Assembly (NCBI GenBank): GCA_038258095.1
Contig: JBBSQE010000008.1
Coordinates: 1 to 34,762, forward strand
Origin: JBBSQE01 sp038258095
Lineage (GTDB): Bacteria > Actinomycetota > Thermoleophilia > Solirubrobacterales > 70-9
Direction: 5' to 3'
DNA length: 34,762 nucleotides
Below the pieces are notes generated by a model. That model was given only the letters and a program-made list of their open reading frames with translations. It searched no databases and was not told where the DNA came from. The position numbers and the translations under genes are program-made. Shown here piece by piece: positions 1 through 6,610 of the stretch. How positions within the stretch are numbered: the first letter of the stretch is position 1; each line of letters starts with the position of its first letter.

Positions 1-504
1 CTCGCGGAAGATCCGTTTGACGGTCGCCTCGTCCTCGACCAGCGCGACGACGATCTCGCCGTTGTCGGCGTCGTCGCTCGGCCGGACGATCACATAGTCG
101 TCGGTGAGGATCCCGGCATCGCGCATCGAGTCGCCCTGGATACGGAGGACGTAGTCACCCTCCTCGCCGCCCATGACATTGGGGATCTCGACGTACTCCT
201 CGATGTTCTCCTCGGCAAGGATCGGCGGGCCGGCGGCCACCTGGCCGACGAGCGGAAGCCCAGTCGGCTTGACCACCTTCTTGGCCTTGCCGACGAGGAC
301 CTCGATCGCCCGAGGCTTGGAGGGATCCCGGCGCAACATGCCGGCCTTCTCGAGGTTGGCGAGGTGGGCGTGGACCGTGGAGGACGAATGCAGACCGACC
401 GCCTTGCCGATCTCACGCACGGTCGGCGGGTAGCCGGTCTTTGCTGTCTGCCGGCCGATGAAGTCGAAGATCTCCTTCTGTCGCTTCGTCAGATCAAGGT
501 CCAC
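1..504 (-). CDS. lexA: LexA SOS repressor (3' end outside window)
   Basis: LexA represses DNA-damage genes and cleaves itself when RecA filaments form. The 168 visible residues start with a winged-helix DNA-binding domain (about 1-70, including PPTVREIGKAVGLHSSSTVH). The S24-type protease domain follows, with the Ala91-Gly92 cleavage site in QVAAGPP, nucleophile Ser126 in GDSM, and catalytic Lys163 in EATVKR. All catalytic parts are therefore present; only the last few dozen residues lie beyond the left edge. The GTG start at 504 is chosen because a GGAGGA ribosome-binding site lies just upstream (about 511-518) and the protein then begins as LexA proteins normally do. Its own operator and promoter lie at 551-594, so it is very likely autoregulated. 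Confidence 0.97.
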   Translation of the reverse strand, partial: MDLDLTKRQKEIFDFIGRQTAKTGYPPTVREIGKAVGLHSSSTVHAHLANLEKAGMLRRDPSKPRAIEVLVGKAKKVVKPTGLPLVGQVAAGPPILAEENIEEYVEIPNVMGGEEGDYVLRIQGDSMRDAGILTDDYVIVRPSDDADNGEIVVALVEDEATVKRIFRE

Positions 505-550
505 GGACGTTCCTCCTCACCGCTGAGCGGTCGCCGGTCTTTGTCAACTT

Positions 551-564
551 CGAACACATGTTCG
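551..564 (-). promoter_or_regulatory. LexA operator (SOS box)
   Basis: The sequence CGAACACATGTTCG is a perfect CGAAC-N4-GTTCG dyad, the form of SOS box known from Bacillus and actinobacteria. It lies directly downstream of the lexA -10 element, over the expected transcription start, so bound LexA should block its own promoter. Confidence 0.93.
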
Positions 565-565
565 T

Positions 566-594
566 AGACTAGCCACCCCCTCGGACGCTTTCAA
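566..594 (-). promoter_or_regulatory. lexA promoter
   Basis: On the minus strand TTGAAA (594-589) and TAGTCT (571-566) are separated by exactly 17 bases, a good vegetative sigma-factor promoter. The predicted transcription start falls inside the LexA operator at 551-564. The leader then runs about 55 bases to the GTG start. Confidence 0.75.
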
Positions 595-619
595 GTGTCA
601 CTAGACTGCGCAGCCCCTC

Positions 620-705
620 GCGGCTGTGGCGGAACTGGTAGACGCGCAAGGTTGAGGGCCTTGTGTCCCTAACGGGACGTGATGGTTCGACTCCATTCAG
701 CCGCA
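620..705 (+). tRNA. tRNA-Leu (anticodon GAG)
   Basis: An 86-base class II tRNA. The acceptor stem GCGGCTG pairs with CAGCCGC. The anticodon stem CAAGG/CCTTG closes the loop TTGAGGG, giving anticodon GAG (leucine, CUC/CUU). A long variable arm (TGTCCCTAACGGGACG) and a T loop with GGTTCGACTCC follow. The discriminator base is A, as expected for leucine, and CCA is not encoded. It is transcribed divergently from lexA. Confidence 0.95.
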
Positions 706-712
706 TGGACAC

Positions 713-744
713 GAGGCCCCCGCAGCGACCCTGCGGGGGTCCTC
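713..744. terminator. Hairpin terminator after tRNA-Leu
   Basis: GAGGCCCCCGCAG and CTGCGGGGG(T)CCTC form a 13-bp stem with one bulged base and a 5-base loop. It starts 8 bases after the tRNA and ends 4 bases before the stop codon of the convergent toxin gene, so it can serve both transcripts. There is no U tract. Confidence 0.75.
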
Positions 745-748
745 GGGG

Positions 749-1108
749 TCAGAGCCAGGTTTCAGCGCCGGCGAGCGCGTCGTTGGCCGGGAGCTCCGAC
801 AGCTTCCGGTCCAGGGCCTTGACGATCCTTCCGGTGTCCGCCCTGTTGCGTCGATATCCGCTCGGCATGAAGACCATGCCGTGGTGGCCCCTGCCCCCGG
901 GGGTGATGGCCTCTTCGTGGAGCGGGCGGAAGTCGAGGAAGTTGTCGGTCACGATCGCTCTGTTCTCCCGCCGGGCGAGGTCGAGCACCTCCGAATCCGA
1001 CAACGCGATCCATTCCGGATGCCCCTTGATCGCCTCGACGTCGTGACCCTTCTTGCGGAGCTGAGCCGCGTTCTCGGGTGAGAGCATCTCGTCGAGAAGG
1101 AGCCTCAC
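749..1108 (-). CDS. DUF5615 PIN-like toxin of a toxin-antitoxin pair
   Basis: A 119-residue protein resembling the DUF5615 (PIN-like, Mut7-C type) family, which is related to VapC RNases. It opens with VRLLLDEMLS, whose Asp and Glu match the first acidic cluster. It then carries DSEVLDLARRENRAIVTDNFLDF, where the TDN/DF segment matches the second acidic cluster of PIN-like folds. I chose the GTG at 1108 because the family begins exactly here and because it gives a 4-base GTGA overlap with the antitoxin gene upstream. An ATG at 1183 would add 25 residues unlike the family. The arrangement (antitoxin first, overlapping toxin second) is typical of VapBC-like modules. RNase activity is inferred from the family and not shown. 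Confidence 0.8.
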   Translation of the reverse strand: MRLLLDEMLSPENAAQLRKKGHDVEAIKGHPEWIALSDSEVLDLARRENRAIVTDNFLDFRPLHEEAITPGGRGHHGMVFMPSGYRRNRADTGRIVKALDRKLSELPANDALAGAETWL

Positions 1109-1518
1109 CGACCCAGGATGCTCTGCGCGGCGGTCCATGCAGCGTGGGCCCCATCGGCAGCCTGCTCGTTGCGGGTGATCCATCCTTCGATCTCCTCGGG
1201 AAACGCGGCGTAGTAGGAGACCGCAGCCTGGATCAGCCCCCGACCCAACTCGAGGTACTCCGCGGTCCGGCCGAGATCATTCTGGTTGTCGCGCACCGAG
1301 GCGATCACCTCCCAGATGTCGAGTCCCGTGCCCAGTAGCCGAGCCCGGCGGCCGCCCGGCCCGTCGACGAACCGCACGAGAGGATGCTCGTCCATACGAA
1401 GGCCCTCCTCGACGTATCGCTGGGCCAGAGTGCGCGGCTTGATGTCCACTCGTTCGGCGCGGACGCCGAGACGTTCGATAGTGGCTTGATCGATGCGCAG
1501 GCTGATCGGTTGACCCAT
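1105..1518 (-). CDS. DUF433-type antitoxin
   Basis: A 137-residue protein of the DUF433/VapB-like antitoxin type. The N-terminal part (QPISLRIDQATIERLGVRAE) looks like a short ribbon or helix DNA-binding or dimerisation element. The middle (RTLAQRYVEEGLRMDEHP) and the stretch TGLDIWEVIASVRDNQNDLG match the DUF433 helix-turn-helix pattern, in which a target segment is followed by an 'I..D...' helix. It ends in a 4-base overlap with the toxin gene, implying translational coupling. The ATG at 1518 is preferred over an in-frame TTG at 1527; neither has a clear ribosome-binding site. A small inverted repeat, ATAC-N3-GTAT at 1542-1552, lies just upstream and could be the operator of an autoregulated pair, but that is weak evidence. 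Confidence 0.75.
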   Translation of the reverse strand: MGQPISLRIDQATIERLGVRAERVDIKPRTLAQRYVEEGLRMDEHPLVRFVDGPGGRRARLLGTGLDIWEVIASVRDNQNDLGRTAEYLELGRGLIQAAVSYYAAFPEEIEGWITRNEQAADGAHAAWTAAQSILGR

Positions 1519-1581
1519 GTAGCGCAATGCAACACGACGTGATACGCAGTATGTGTCGACGGCCGCTCGTTGACGTCGACC

Positions 1582-2538
1582 TCAGCCGGCGGCGCCTCCG
1601 AGAACCGTCAGCCAGACGCTCGAGAATGGGACGGGCATTGTGGAGTCGATACCACGGACCGAGCGCTGGATCGCCACGCTTCCACCGGGCTCGGGACCGT
1701 CGAAGGCTGCGAGGAGTGGGTTCTGCCTGAGACGATCCGCAGCCGCGGCGGAGACGCCGGTCGCAAGCCGAACCTCCCCATCGGCCAGAAGCGCCTCCCG
1801 CCCCGCCATCGACGCAATCGATCGAAAGCGGATTTCGTCGAGCGCCGGCCCGAGGCCTTCGCCGCTTCCCCACCAACCCGGGTAGCGGACGAGGACGCCG
1901 GGATCCTCGGCGGTCTGCTCAAATGGGCCGGTCCCGGCCTTCGCGGCGAGCGGCAGGACCCCGCCGCCCGCGGCCTTGAGTGCGGGCGGCGAGATCAGCC
2001 CGAGGCGCCGATTGCTCAGCTCTTCGGGCAGCTTCCGCGCCTGCCGGCCGAGGATGAAGCGCACCGTGGCAGGGCTCGGCGCGTCGGCGGCCAGGAGCCC
2101 GGGAACCAGAGCTCGGCCCGCCGGGTCGGCGCGCCAGCGGGCCGCGTTGGCGACGATGGCGCTCCCGTCGACGGGCGTGCCGTCCTGGAACTCGACACCG
2201 TCGCGAAGCCGGAAGCGCCAGACCCGGAAGTCACCCGAATGGCGCCAGCCGAGAGCGAGACCGCGCGCCGATCCATGACGGCCGTAGGGAGCGGGGACGT
2301 GTGCGACAAGCGGCTCGTAGATCTGGCGAGCAACGAGCGCCGACGATCCGTCGAATTCGTGGAGCGGATCGGGAATGCCGGGGGCACCCGGAATAGCGAC
2401 GTCGAGACTGCCTCCGCCTCCCGGGCCGACCTTCCCATCCCCGGAGAACCGAGTCGCGCCCTCGCCACCGCACCCCGCGATCACGACAAGGACGAACACC
2501 GACGCCGCGACGCAAACGCCGCGACGCCTGAGCATCAT
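1582..2538 (-). CDS. Family-5 solute-binding lipoprotein, short form
   Basis: A 318-residue predicted lipoprotein: basic N-terminus, hydrophobic stretch and lipobox VIAGC with Cys23. The mature part resembles the N-terminal lobe of family-5 (oligopeptide/nickel/dipeptide) ABC solute-binding proteins. It has DPLHEFDG, ARQIYEPLVAH, WRFRLRDGVEFQDGTPVDGSAIV and GTGPFEQT, all of which have counterparts in DppA/OppA-type proteins. Such proteins are normally about 500-550 residues; here most of the C-terminal lobe is absent and the protein ends SSVWLTVLGG. It starts 10 bases after the secG stop and is probably co-transcribed with it. No permease or ATPase gene is adjacent. It may be a compact lineage-specific variant or a truncated gene. 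Two tandem ATG codons (2538 and 2535) are possible starts. Confidence 0.75.
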   Translation of the reverse strand: MMLRRRGVCVAASVFVLVVIAGCGGEGATRFSGDGKVGPGGGGSLDVAIPGAPGIPDPLHEFDGSSALVARQIYEPLVAHVPAPYGRHGSARGLALGWRHSGDFRVWRFRLRDGVEFQDGTPVDGSAIVANAARWRADPAGRALVPGLLAADAPSPATVRFILGRQARKLPEELSNRRLGLISPPALKAAGGGVLPLAAKAGTGPFEQTAEDPGVLVRYPGWWGSGEGLGPALDEIRFRSIASMAGREALLADGEVRLATGVSAAAADRLRQNPLLAAFDGPEPGGSVAIQRSVRGIDSTMPVPFSSVWLTVLGGAAG

Positions 2539-2548
2539 CAGGGGCCGC

Positions 2549-2773
2549 CTAGATCTTGAGCAGGACGAAGGTGTTGAGAACGAAAAGGATCGCGAAGAAG
2601 ATCGTCGCGCGATCGAGGTTCTTCTCGACCATCGAGCCGCCGCCGACGGAGCTTCCGCCGCCGCCGATTCCGGCCATGCCCGAAAGCCCGGCATCCTTGC
2701 CCGAGTGGAGCAGGATGAGGAACACGAGGACGATCGAGATGATCACCTGGATTATGCCTAGGAACGTGTACAC
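2549..2773 (-). CDS. secG: SecG, protein-export translocase subunit
   Basis: SecG is the small accessory subunit of the SecYEG channel in the cytoplasmic membrane. The 74-residue protein has the classic arrangement: first membrane helix (TFLGIIQVIISIVLVFLILL), the HSGKDAGLSG loop, a Gly/Ser-rich linker (GIGGGGSSVGGGS), and a second helix (TIFFAILFVLNTFVLLKI). It starts with GTG at 2773; no strong ribosome-binding site is visible. In many actinobacteria secG follows gap-pgk-tpiA. Here that glycolytic set lies about 24 kb away, and secG instead sits between a CcmI-like gene and a solute-binding protein gene. Confidence 0.95.
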   Translation of the reverse strand: MYTFLGIIQVIISIVLVFLILLHSGKDAGLSGMAGIGGGGSSVGGGSMVEKNLDRATIFFAILFVLNTFVLLKI

Positions 2774-2784
2774 GGCTGGGGATT

Positions 2785-3099
2785 CTAGCCGGACGCGCCC
2801 ATGTCGTCGCGGGCCGGGTCCGAGCCGGCCTCGGCCCGTGCCGCATCGAGCTCCTCGAGAATCCGCACCGCCTCGCTTCTGAGCTCGGCGTCCTGGCGCT
2901 CGAAGTCCGCGTCGGAGAGCTTGCCGGAGGCATGGTCGAGCTCGGCGTCGCGAATTTCGCGGTACTTGGATTCACGCCGAGCCTCGAGGTCGGCCAGATG
3001 GGGATCCTCGCCCTCGCCGGCCGACCTGCGGGAGAGGACCGGGGTCAGCACGAAGGCGGCCACGAGCGCGAACAGGATGGCTCCGTAGAGAACAGACAT
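2785..3099 (-). CDS. Small CcmI-like membrane protein
   Basis: A 104-residue protein with one N-terminal membrane helix (about 3-22, LYGAILFALVAAFVLTPVLS) followed by a charged, probably helical cytoplasmic part. The segment LEARRESKYREIRDAELDHASGKLSDADFERQDAELRSEA fits the N-terminal module of CcmI/CycH proteins, where a helical pair precedes TPR repeats. Here the TPR part is missing. CcmI binds apocytochrome and presents it to CcmF/CcmH. The gene starts 29 bases after the ccmF stop and 11 bases before the secG start, consistent with a cytochrome c maturation role. The assignment rests on this motif and the neighbours and is moderate. Confidence 0.65.
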   Translation of the reverse strand: MSVLYGAILFALVAAFVLTPVLSRRSAGEGEDPHLADLEARRESKYREIRDAELDHASGKLSDADFERQDAELRSEAVRILEELDAARAEAGSDPARDDMGASG

Positions 3100-3128
3100 G
3101 CGCGACGCGACCCGGCCCGGCGCCGCGC

Positions 3129-5375
3129 CTAGGCGCGGGAGAGCCCTTGCCCCACGCGCGCCGCCTCAACGCTGCTGACCCGCCGCCGCCGGGCCCCGGG
3201 GGTCGGCCAGACCGAGATCAGGGCGCCGGCGATCGCGATCAGGGCCCCAATCCACATCCACGATACGAGCGGGTTGACGATGACCCGGAAGGTCGCCGGC
3301 TGCGCCTTCTGCGCGTAGGACCGGGTGAGCTGCTCGACGACCCGGTCCTGGGCGCCGGTGATCTGGGCGAAGGCCCGCGGACGCAGGCTCGGGTCAGCCG
3401 CGGCGGCGCGCATCAGGTCGCCGAGCTGGCGGCAGGCGAGCGGCACGGCGGGGCCCCCGCGCAGGCAGGCCGTCAACGCGTCGTCGGACTTCTTCGCGTC
3501 GTGAATCACCCCGGAGATATCCGGCGTAACAGCCGTCCAGAGGTCGTTCCTCAGCCCGGCGTCGAGTCCCACCTCGGTGGTCGGCTCACCGGAGAAGACG
3601 CTGCGGACGGTCGGGCCGCGGTTGGTCCCGGTCGGGACGAAGAACTGGCGGGTCGGCGTCATCGTCGCGAACTTCTTCCCGTCCTTCTCGACCCTGAGGA
3701 TCGCTCCGAAGGAGACCCGCCGGTCGTCGACCGAGGACGTCGGCCTCACGTACGTGAGCGTGTAGTCATCGACCTTCTCGCTCTGACCTGGGCTGAGGCG
3801 AATGTCGCGGTTGGTCTGGAAGCTGGACGAAGCCGCGATGCCGACCAGCAGGACGACGATGCCGGCGTGCACCGTGTAGCCGCCGTAGCGCCGGCGGTTG
3901 CGGGCCGCGACCGCCAGCATCCCCGCGGGCAGCGATCCGCCGGCGAGCGATCTGCGCGCCGCTCCCGCCTGCACCAGCTCCTGGGCGAGCGCGCACAGGG
4001 TGAAGCCGGCGAAGGCGAAGATCGCGAATGCCCAGGGATGCTCGGTGGCATTCGTCAGGACCGCGAGGAGGAGTGCGACGACGAGCGCGAAGGCGGCCGG
4101 CAGCAGGAACACGCGGCGCGCCGCCGAGGCCGAGATCCGTCTCCATGCGAGCAGCGGCCCGATCCCGGTGAACAGGACCAGGCCGATCGCGAGGATCCGG
4201 CTCCACTTGTCGAACCACGGGGCGGCGAGCGTGTGCTTCGTGCCCGTGAGGGCCTCGGAGATCAGCGGGAAGAAGGTGCCGAAGAGGATGACCGCGACGA
4301 GGGCGACCAGCAGCAGGTTGTTGACAAGGAAGACCGCCTCCCGGGACGCGAGCGAATCGATCCGCTTTTCGGATTGCAGGCTGTCGAGACGGGACACGAT
4401 CAGCACGGTCGAGCCGATCAGGACGACTCCGATCAGGCCGAGAAGGTAGGGCCCGACCGTCGAGTCGCCGAAGGCGTGGATCGACTGAAGTACGCCGGAG
4501 CGGACCAGAAACGTGCCGAGGAGGCAGAGCGAGAAGGTCGCCACGACGAGGGAGACGTTCCAGACCTTCAGCATCCCGCGCTTCTCCTGGACCATCACCG
4601 AGTGCAGGAACGCCGTGCCCATCAGCCAGGGCATCAGTGCGGCATTCTCGACCGGATCCCAGGCCCAGTAACCGCCCCAGCCGAGCTCGGTATAGGACCA
4701 CCGCGCGCCGAGCAGGAGGCCGATGCCGAGAAACGTCCAGGCGATCAGGGCGAAGCGGCGCGTCGAGCGGATCCAGCTTGCATCGATCGAGCGTGTGATC
4801 AGCGCGCCGATCGCGAACGCGAAGGGGATCGTGAAGAAGACATATCCCGAGTACAGCATCGGGGGATGGATCAGCATCGTCGGGTGCTGGAGAAGCGGCT
4901 GCAGGCCGACCCCGTCGGCCGGGACCGGCGTCATCATCGCGAAGGGCCGCGCGGCGAAGAGGGTAAGGGCGATGAAGAACGAGCCGACCCCCATCAGGAC
5001 CGCCGTCGCCCACGGAACGATCTCGCGGTGCTTGTTGCGGGTGACGAAAAGCGCGGCGGAGGAGGCGATCGACAGAACCCACGCCCACAGGAGCAGCGAG
5101 CCCTCCTGGCTCGACCACATCGAGGCCAGCTTGTAGCCGAGGGGGGTCTCGATCGACGAGTGCTCGGCCACGACCTTCAGGGAGAAGTCGTCGGTGACCG
5201 CGGCGATCTCGATCACGCCCATGCAGATCGTCAGCAGACCGCAGACGGCATACACGGCGCGCCGCGAGGAATCGACCCAGCGCCGATCTCCGTTGCGGCC
5301 TGCGAGCGCCGCGCCGATCGCATACAGGGCGGTCAGGAAGGCGAGCGCCAGTGCAGCGCTGCCCAGGCTAGGAAT
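3129..5375 (-). CDS. ccmF: Cytochrome c heme lyase CcmF (probable ATT start)
   Basis: CcmF attaches heme from CcmE to apocytochrome c on the outer face of the cytoplasmic membrane. The 748-residue protein is a multi-spanning membrane protein. It carries the tryptophan-rich WWD motif WGGYWAWDPVEN at about 232-243, the early SSQEGSLLLWAW segment, and HPPMLYSG with a candidate heme-ligand histidine. A periplasmic C-terminal domain ends in one more helix. The first ATG/GTG/TTG in frame is GTG 5255, but starting there would remove the whole first membrane helix. The frame stays open 40 codons upstream and reads (ATT)PSLGSAALALAFLTALYAIG, aligning with the MPEIGNG-type start of E. coli CcmF. A GGAGG lies 6 bases before that ATT. 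The gene overlaps the ccmE stop by 8 bases. Confidence 0.93.
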   Translation of the reverse strand: MPSLGSAALALAFLTALYAIGAALAGRNGDRRWVDSSRRAVYAVCGLLTICMGVIEIAAVTDDFSLKVVAEHSSIETPLGYKLASMWSSQEGSLLLWAWVLSIASSAALFVTRNKHREIVPWATAVLMGVGSFFIALTLFAARPFAMMTPVPADGVGLQPLLQHPTMLIHPPMLYSGYVFFTIPFAFAIGALITRSIDASWIRSTRRFALIAWTFLGIGLLLGARWSYTELGWGGYWAWDPVENAALMPWLMGTAFLHSVMVQEKRGMLKVWNVSLVVATFSLCLLGTFLVRSGVLQSIHAFGDSTVGPYLLGLIGVVLIGSTVLIVSRLDSLQSEKRIDSLASREAVFLVNNLLLVALVAVILFGTFFPLISEALTGTKHTLAAPWFDKWSRILAIGLVLFTGIGPLLAWRRISASAARRVFLLPAAFALVVALLLAVLTNATEHPWAFAIFAFAGFTLCALAQELVQAGAARRSLAGGSLPAGMLAVAARNRRRYGGYTVHAGIVVLLVGIAASSSFQTNRDIRLSPGQSEKVDDYTLTYVRPTSSVDDRRVSFGAILRVEKDGKKFATMTPTRQFFVPTGTNRGPTVRSVFSGEPTTEVGLDAGLRNDLWTAVTPDISGVIHDAKKSDDALTACLRGGPAVPLACRQLGDLMRAAAADPSLRPRAFAQITGAQDRVVEQLTRSYAQKAQPATFRVIVNPLVSWMWIGALIAIAGALISVWPTPGARRRRVSSVEAARVGQGLSRA

Positions 5376-5769
5376 TCTTCCCCTCCGTGAACTTCGACGG
5401 GCACTTAGTCACCAGGGTGTCGCGCTGGCCGATGAAGCGGGAGTTCTCCATCTTGCCGGTGAGGACGATCTCGCGCCCCCCGCGAAACGGGTCGGGCACG
5501 GTCCCCCTGTAGACGACCGGGATGCTGGTCCCCCCCTCGCGGTCGGCCACGCGGAAGCGAAGCGCGGCCCCTTCGTGGGTGACCGACTTCGGCACGACGC
5601 GCCCGGTGAGATCGTACGTCTGGCCCGGCTTCGCGCTGCTGAGAAGCTCCGAGGGATCGCGCGCCTCGCTGGACGCCGAGAACGATGTGTAGACCAATGC
5701 CACGGCGAGGAGGACGGCGGCGCTGAGCGCCACCACCAGCCTGATCGTTCGCTTGCGGGCGGGGTCCAT
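5368..5769 (-). CDS. ccmE: Periplasmic heme chaperone CcmE, cysteine-type variant
   Basis: CcmE carries heme covalently from CcmC to CcmF. The 133-residue protein has one N-terminal membrane anchor (about 9-29, IRLVVALSAAVLLAVALVYTS) and an OB-fold domain (DLTGRVVPKSV, LRFRVADREG, VVYRGTVPDPF, GREIVLTGKM). Classical CcmE binds heme through His in HxxxY. This protein has CPSKF near its C-terminus, so it belongs to the cysteine-type (CxxxY) variants known from some archaea and Gram-negative anaerobes, with Phe replacing the usual Tyr. I chose the ATG at 5769, which has GAGG upstream; an in-frame ATG at 5781 is possible. It is the first gene of the minus-strand ccmE-ccmF-ccmI-like-secG group and is divergent from the dehydrogenase at 5858. 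Confidence 0.9.
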   Translation of the reverse strand: MDPARKRTIRLVVALSAAVLLAVALVYTSFSASSEARDPSELLSSAKPGQTYDLTGRVVPKSVTHEGAALRFRVADREGGTSIPVVYRGTVPDPFRGGREIVLTGKMENSRFIGQRDTLVTKCPSKFTEGKNS

Positions 5770-5844
5770 CAGAGGCCTCATTATCGCAATCTCGGAGGCC
5801 CGGCGACGTCGGCCATGCCCCCCCGGCGCGATCGGGCCGTCTGG

Positions 5845-5850
5845 CACAAT
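5845..5850 (+). promoter_or_regulatory. Candidate -10 element, leaderless SDR transcript
   Basis: CACAAT ends 7 bases before the ATG at 5858, so transcription would start at or next to the start codon. No ribosome-binding site precedes the ATG, consistent with a leaderless mRNA. No recognisable -35 element is seen. Confidence 0.35.
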
Positions 5851-5857
5851 CGCCGAG

Positions 5858-6562
5858 ATGGCCGACGAACGACCCGTACTGCTGATCACCGGCGCGAGCA
5901 CCGGCATCGGCGCGGCAACCGCCCGGGCCACGGCTCCCGGCCACCGGCTCGTGCTGGCGTCCCGCAGCATCGAGCCGCTCGAGGCCCTCGCCGCCGAGCT
6001 CGGCGGTGACGATGACGCAATCGCCGTCGCCTGCGACGTCGGCGAATGGGACCAGGTCGAGTCGACGGCGAAGACCGCCCTCGACCGCTTCGGCCGGATC
6101 GATTCCGTCTTCGCCAACGCCGGCTTCGGCGCCGCTCGCGGCTTTCTCGAGGAATCCCCGGATCAATGGCGCTCGATGGTCCTGACCAACGTGCTCGGGG
6201 TGGCGCTGACGATCAGGGCGACCCTCCCCCACATCCTCGAGCGCGGAACGGGCCACTTCCTGCTGACCGGGTCGGTGGCCGGCCGACGCGCGCTCCCCGG
6301 GTCGCTCTACTCGGCCACCAAGTGGTCGGTCACAGCCATGGGCGAGGCACTCCGCGCCGAGCTGCGGACGATGCATGACAACCAGCGGATCCGCGTGACG
6401 CTGATCGAACCGGGAATGGTCGACACCCCCTTCTTCGACAACAGGCCCGAGTCAGCGCTGCAGGACGACGACATCGCCCGGGCGGTGATCTACGCGCTCT
6501 CGCAGCCCGAGCACGTTGACGTGAACGAGATCCTGATCCGCCCGACGAACCAGCCGATCTGA
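5858..6562 (+). CDS. Short-chain dehydrogenase/reductase
   Basis: A 234-residue classical SDR-family NAD(P)-dependent oxidoreductase with a Rossmann fold. It shows the cofactor motif TGASTGIG near the N-terminus, NAGFG after the fourth strand, and the catalytic set: Ser in LLTGSVAG and Tyr/Lys in YSATK. The substrate cannot be deduced. ALASRSIEPLE-like residues after the second strand (SRS) suggest NADP preference, which is weak inference. The ATG at 5858 is used because the protein then begins just before the first beta strand; an upstream in-frame start at 5753 would overlap the ccmE start. It is divergent from ccmE and separated by 48 bases from the glycosyltransferase operon. Confidence 0.9.
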   Translation: MADERPVLLITGASTGIGAATARATAPGHRLVLASRSIEPLEALAAELGGDDDAIAVACDVGEWDQVESTAKTALDRFGRIDSVFANAGFGAARGFLEESPDQWRSMVLTNVLGVALTIRATLPHILERGTGHFLLTGSVAGRRALPGSLYSATKWSVTAMGEALRAELRTMHDNQRIRVTLIEPGMVDTPFFDNRPESALQDDDIARAVIYALSQPEHVDVNEILIRPTNQPI

Positions 6563-6610
6563 CCGGGCCTCCCGCCCGCTCGCAGCGCCGATCGCAGTAC
6601 CTTCCGCCGC

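Noticed and set aside
1570..2559. Open frame of 329 codons opposite the solute-binding protein
   Set aside because: Composition is typical of an antisense shadow; the minus strand has a signal peptide, lipobox and family motifs.
3147..5390. Open frame of 747 codons on the plus strand opposite ccmF
   Set aside because: Its product is rich in Arg, Asp, Gly and Glu without any domain, and it is the mirror of a well-supported membrane protein. GC-rich codon use keeps the opposite strand open.
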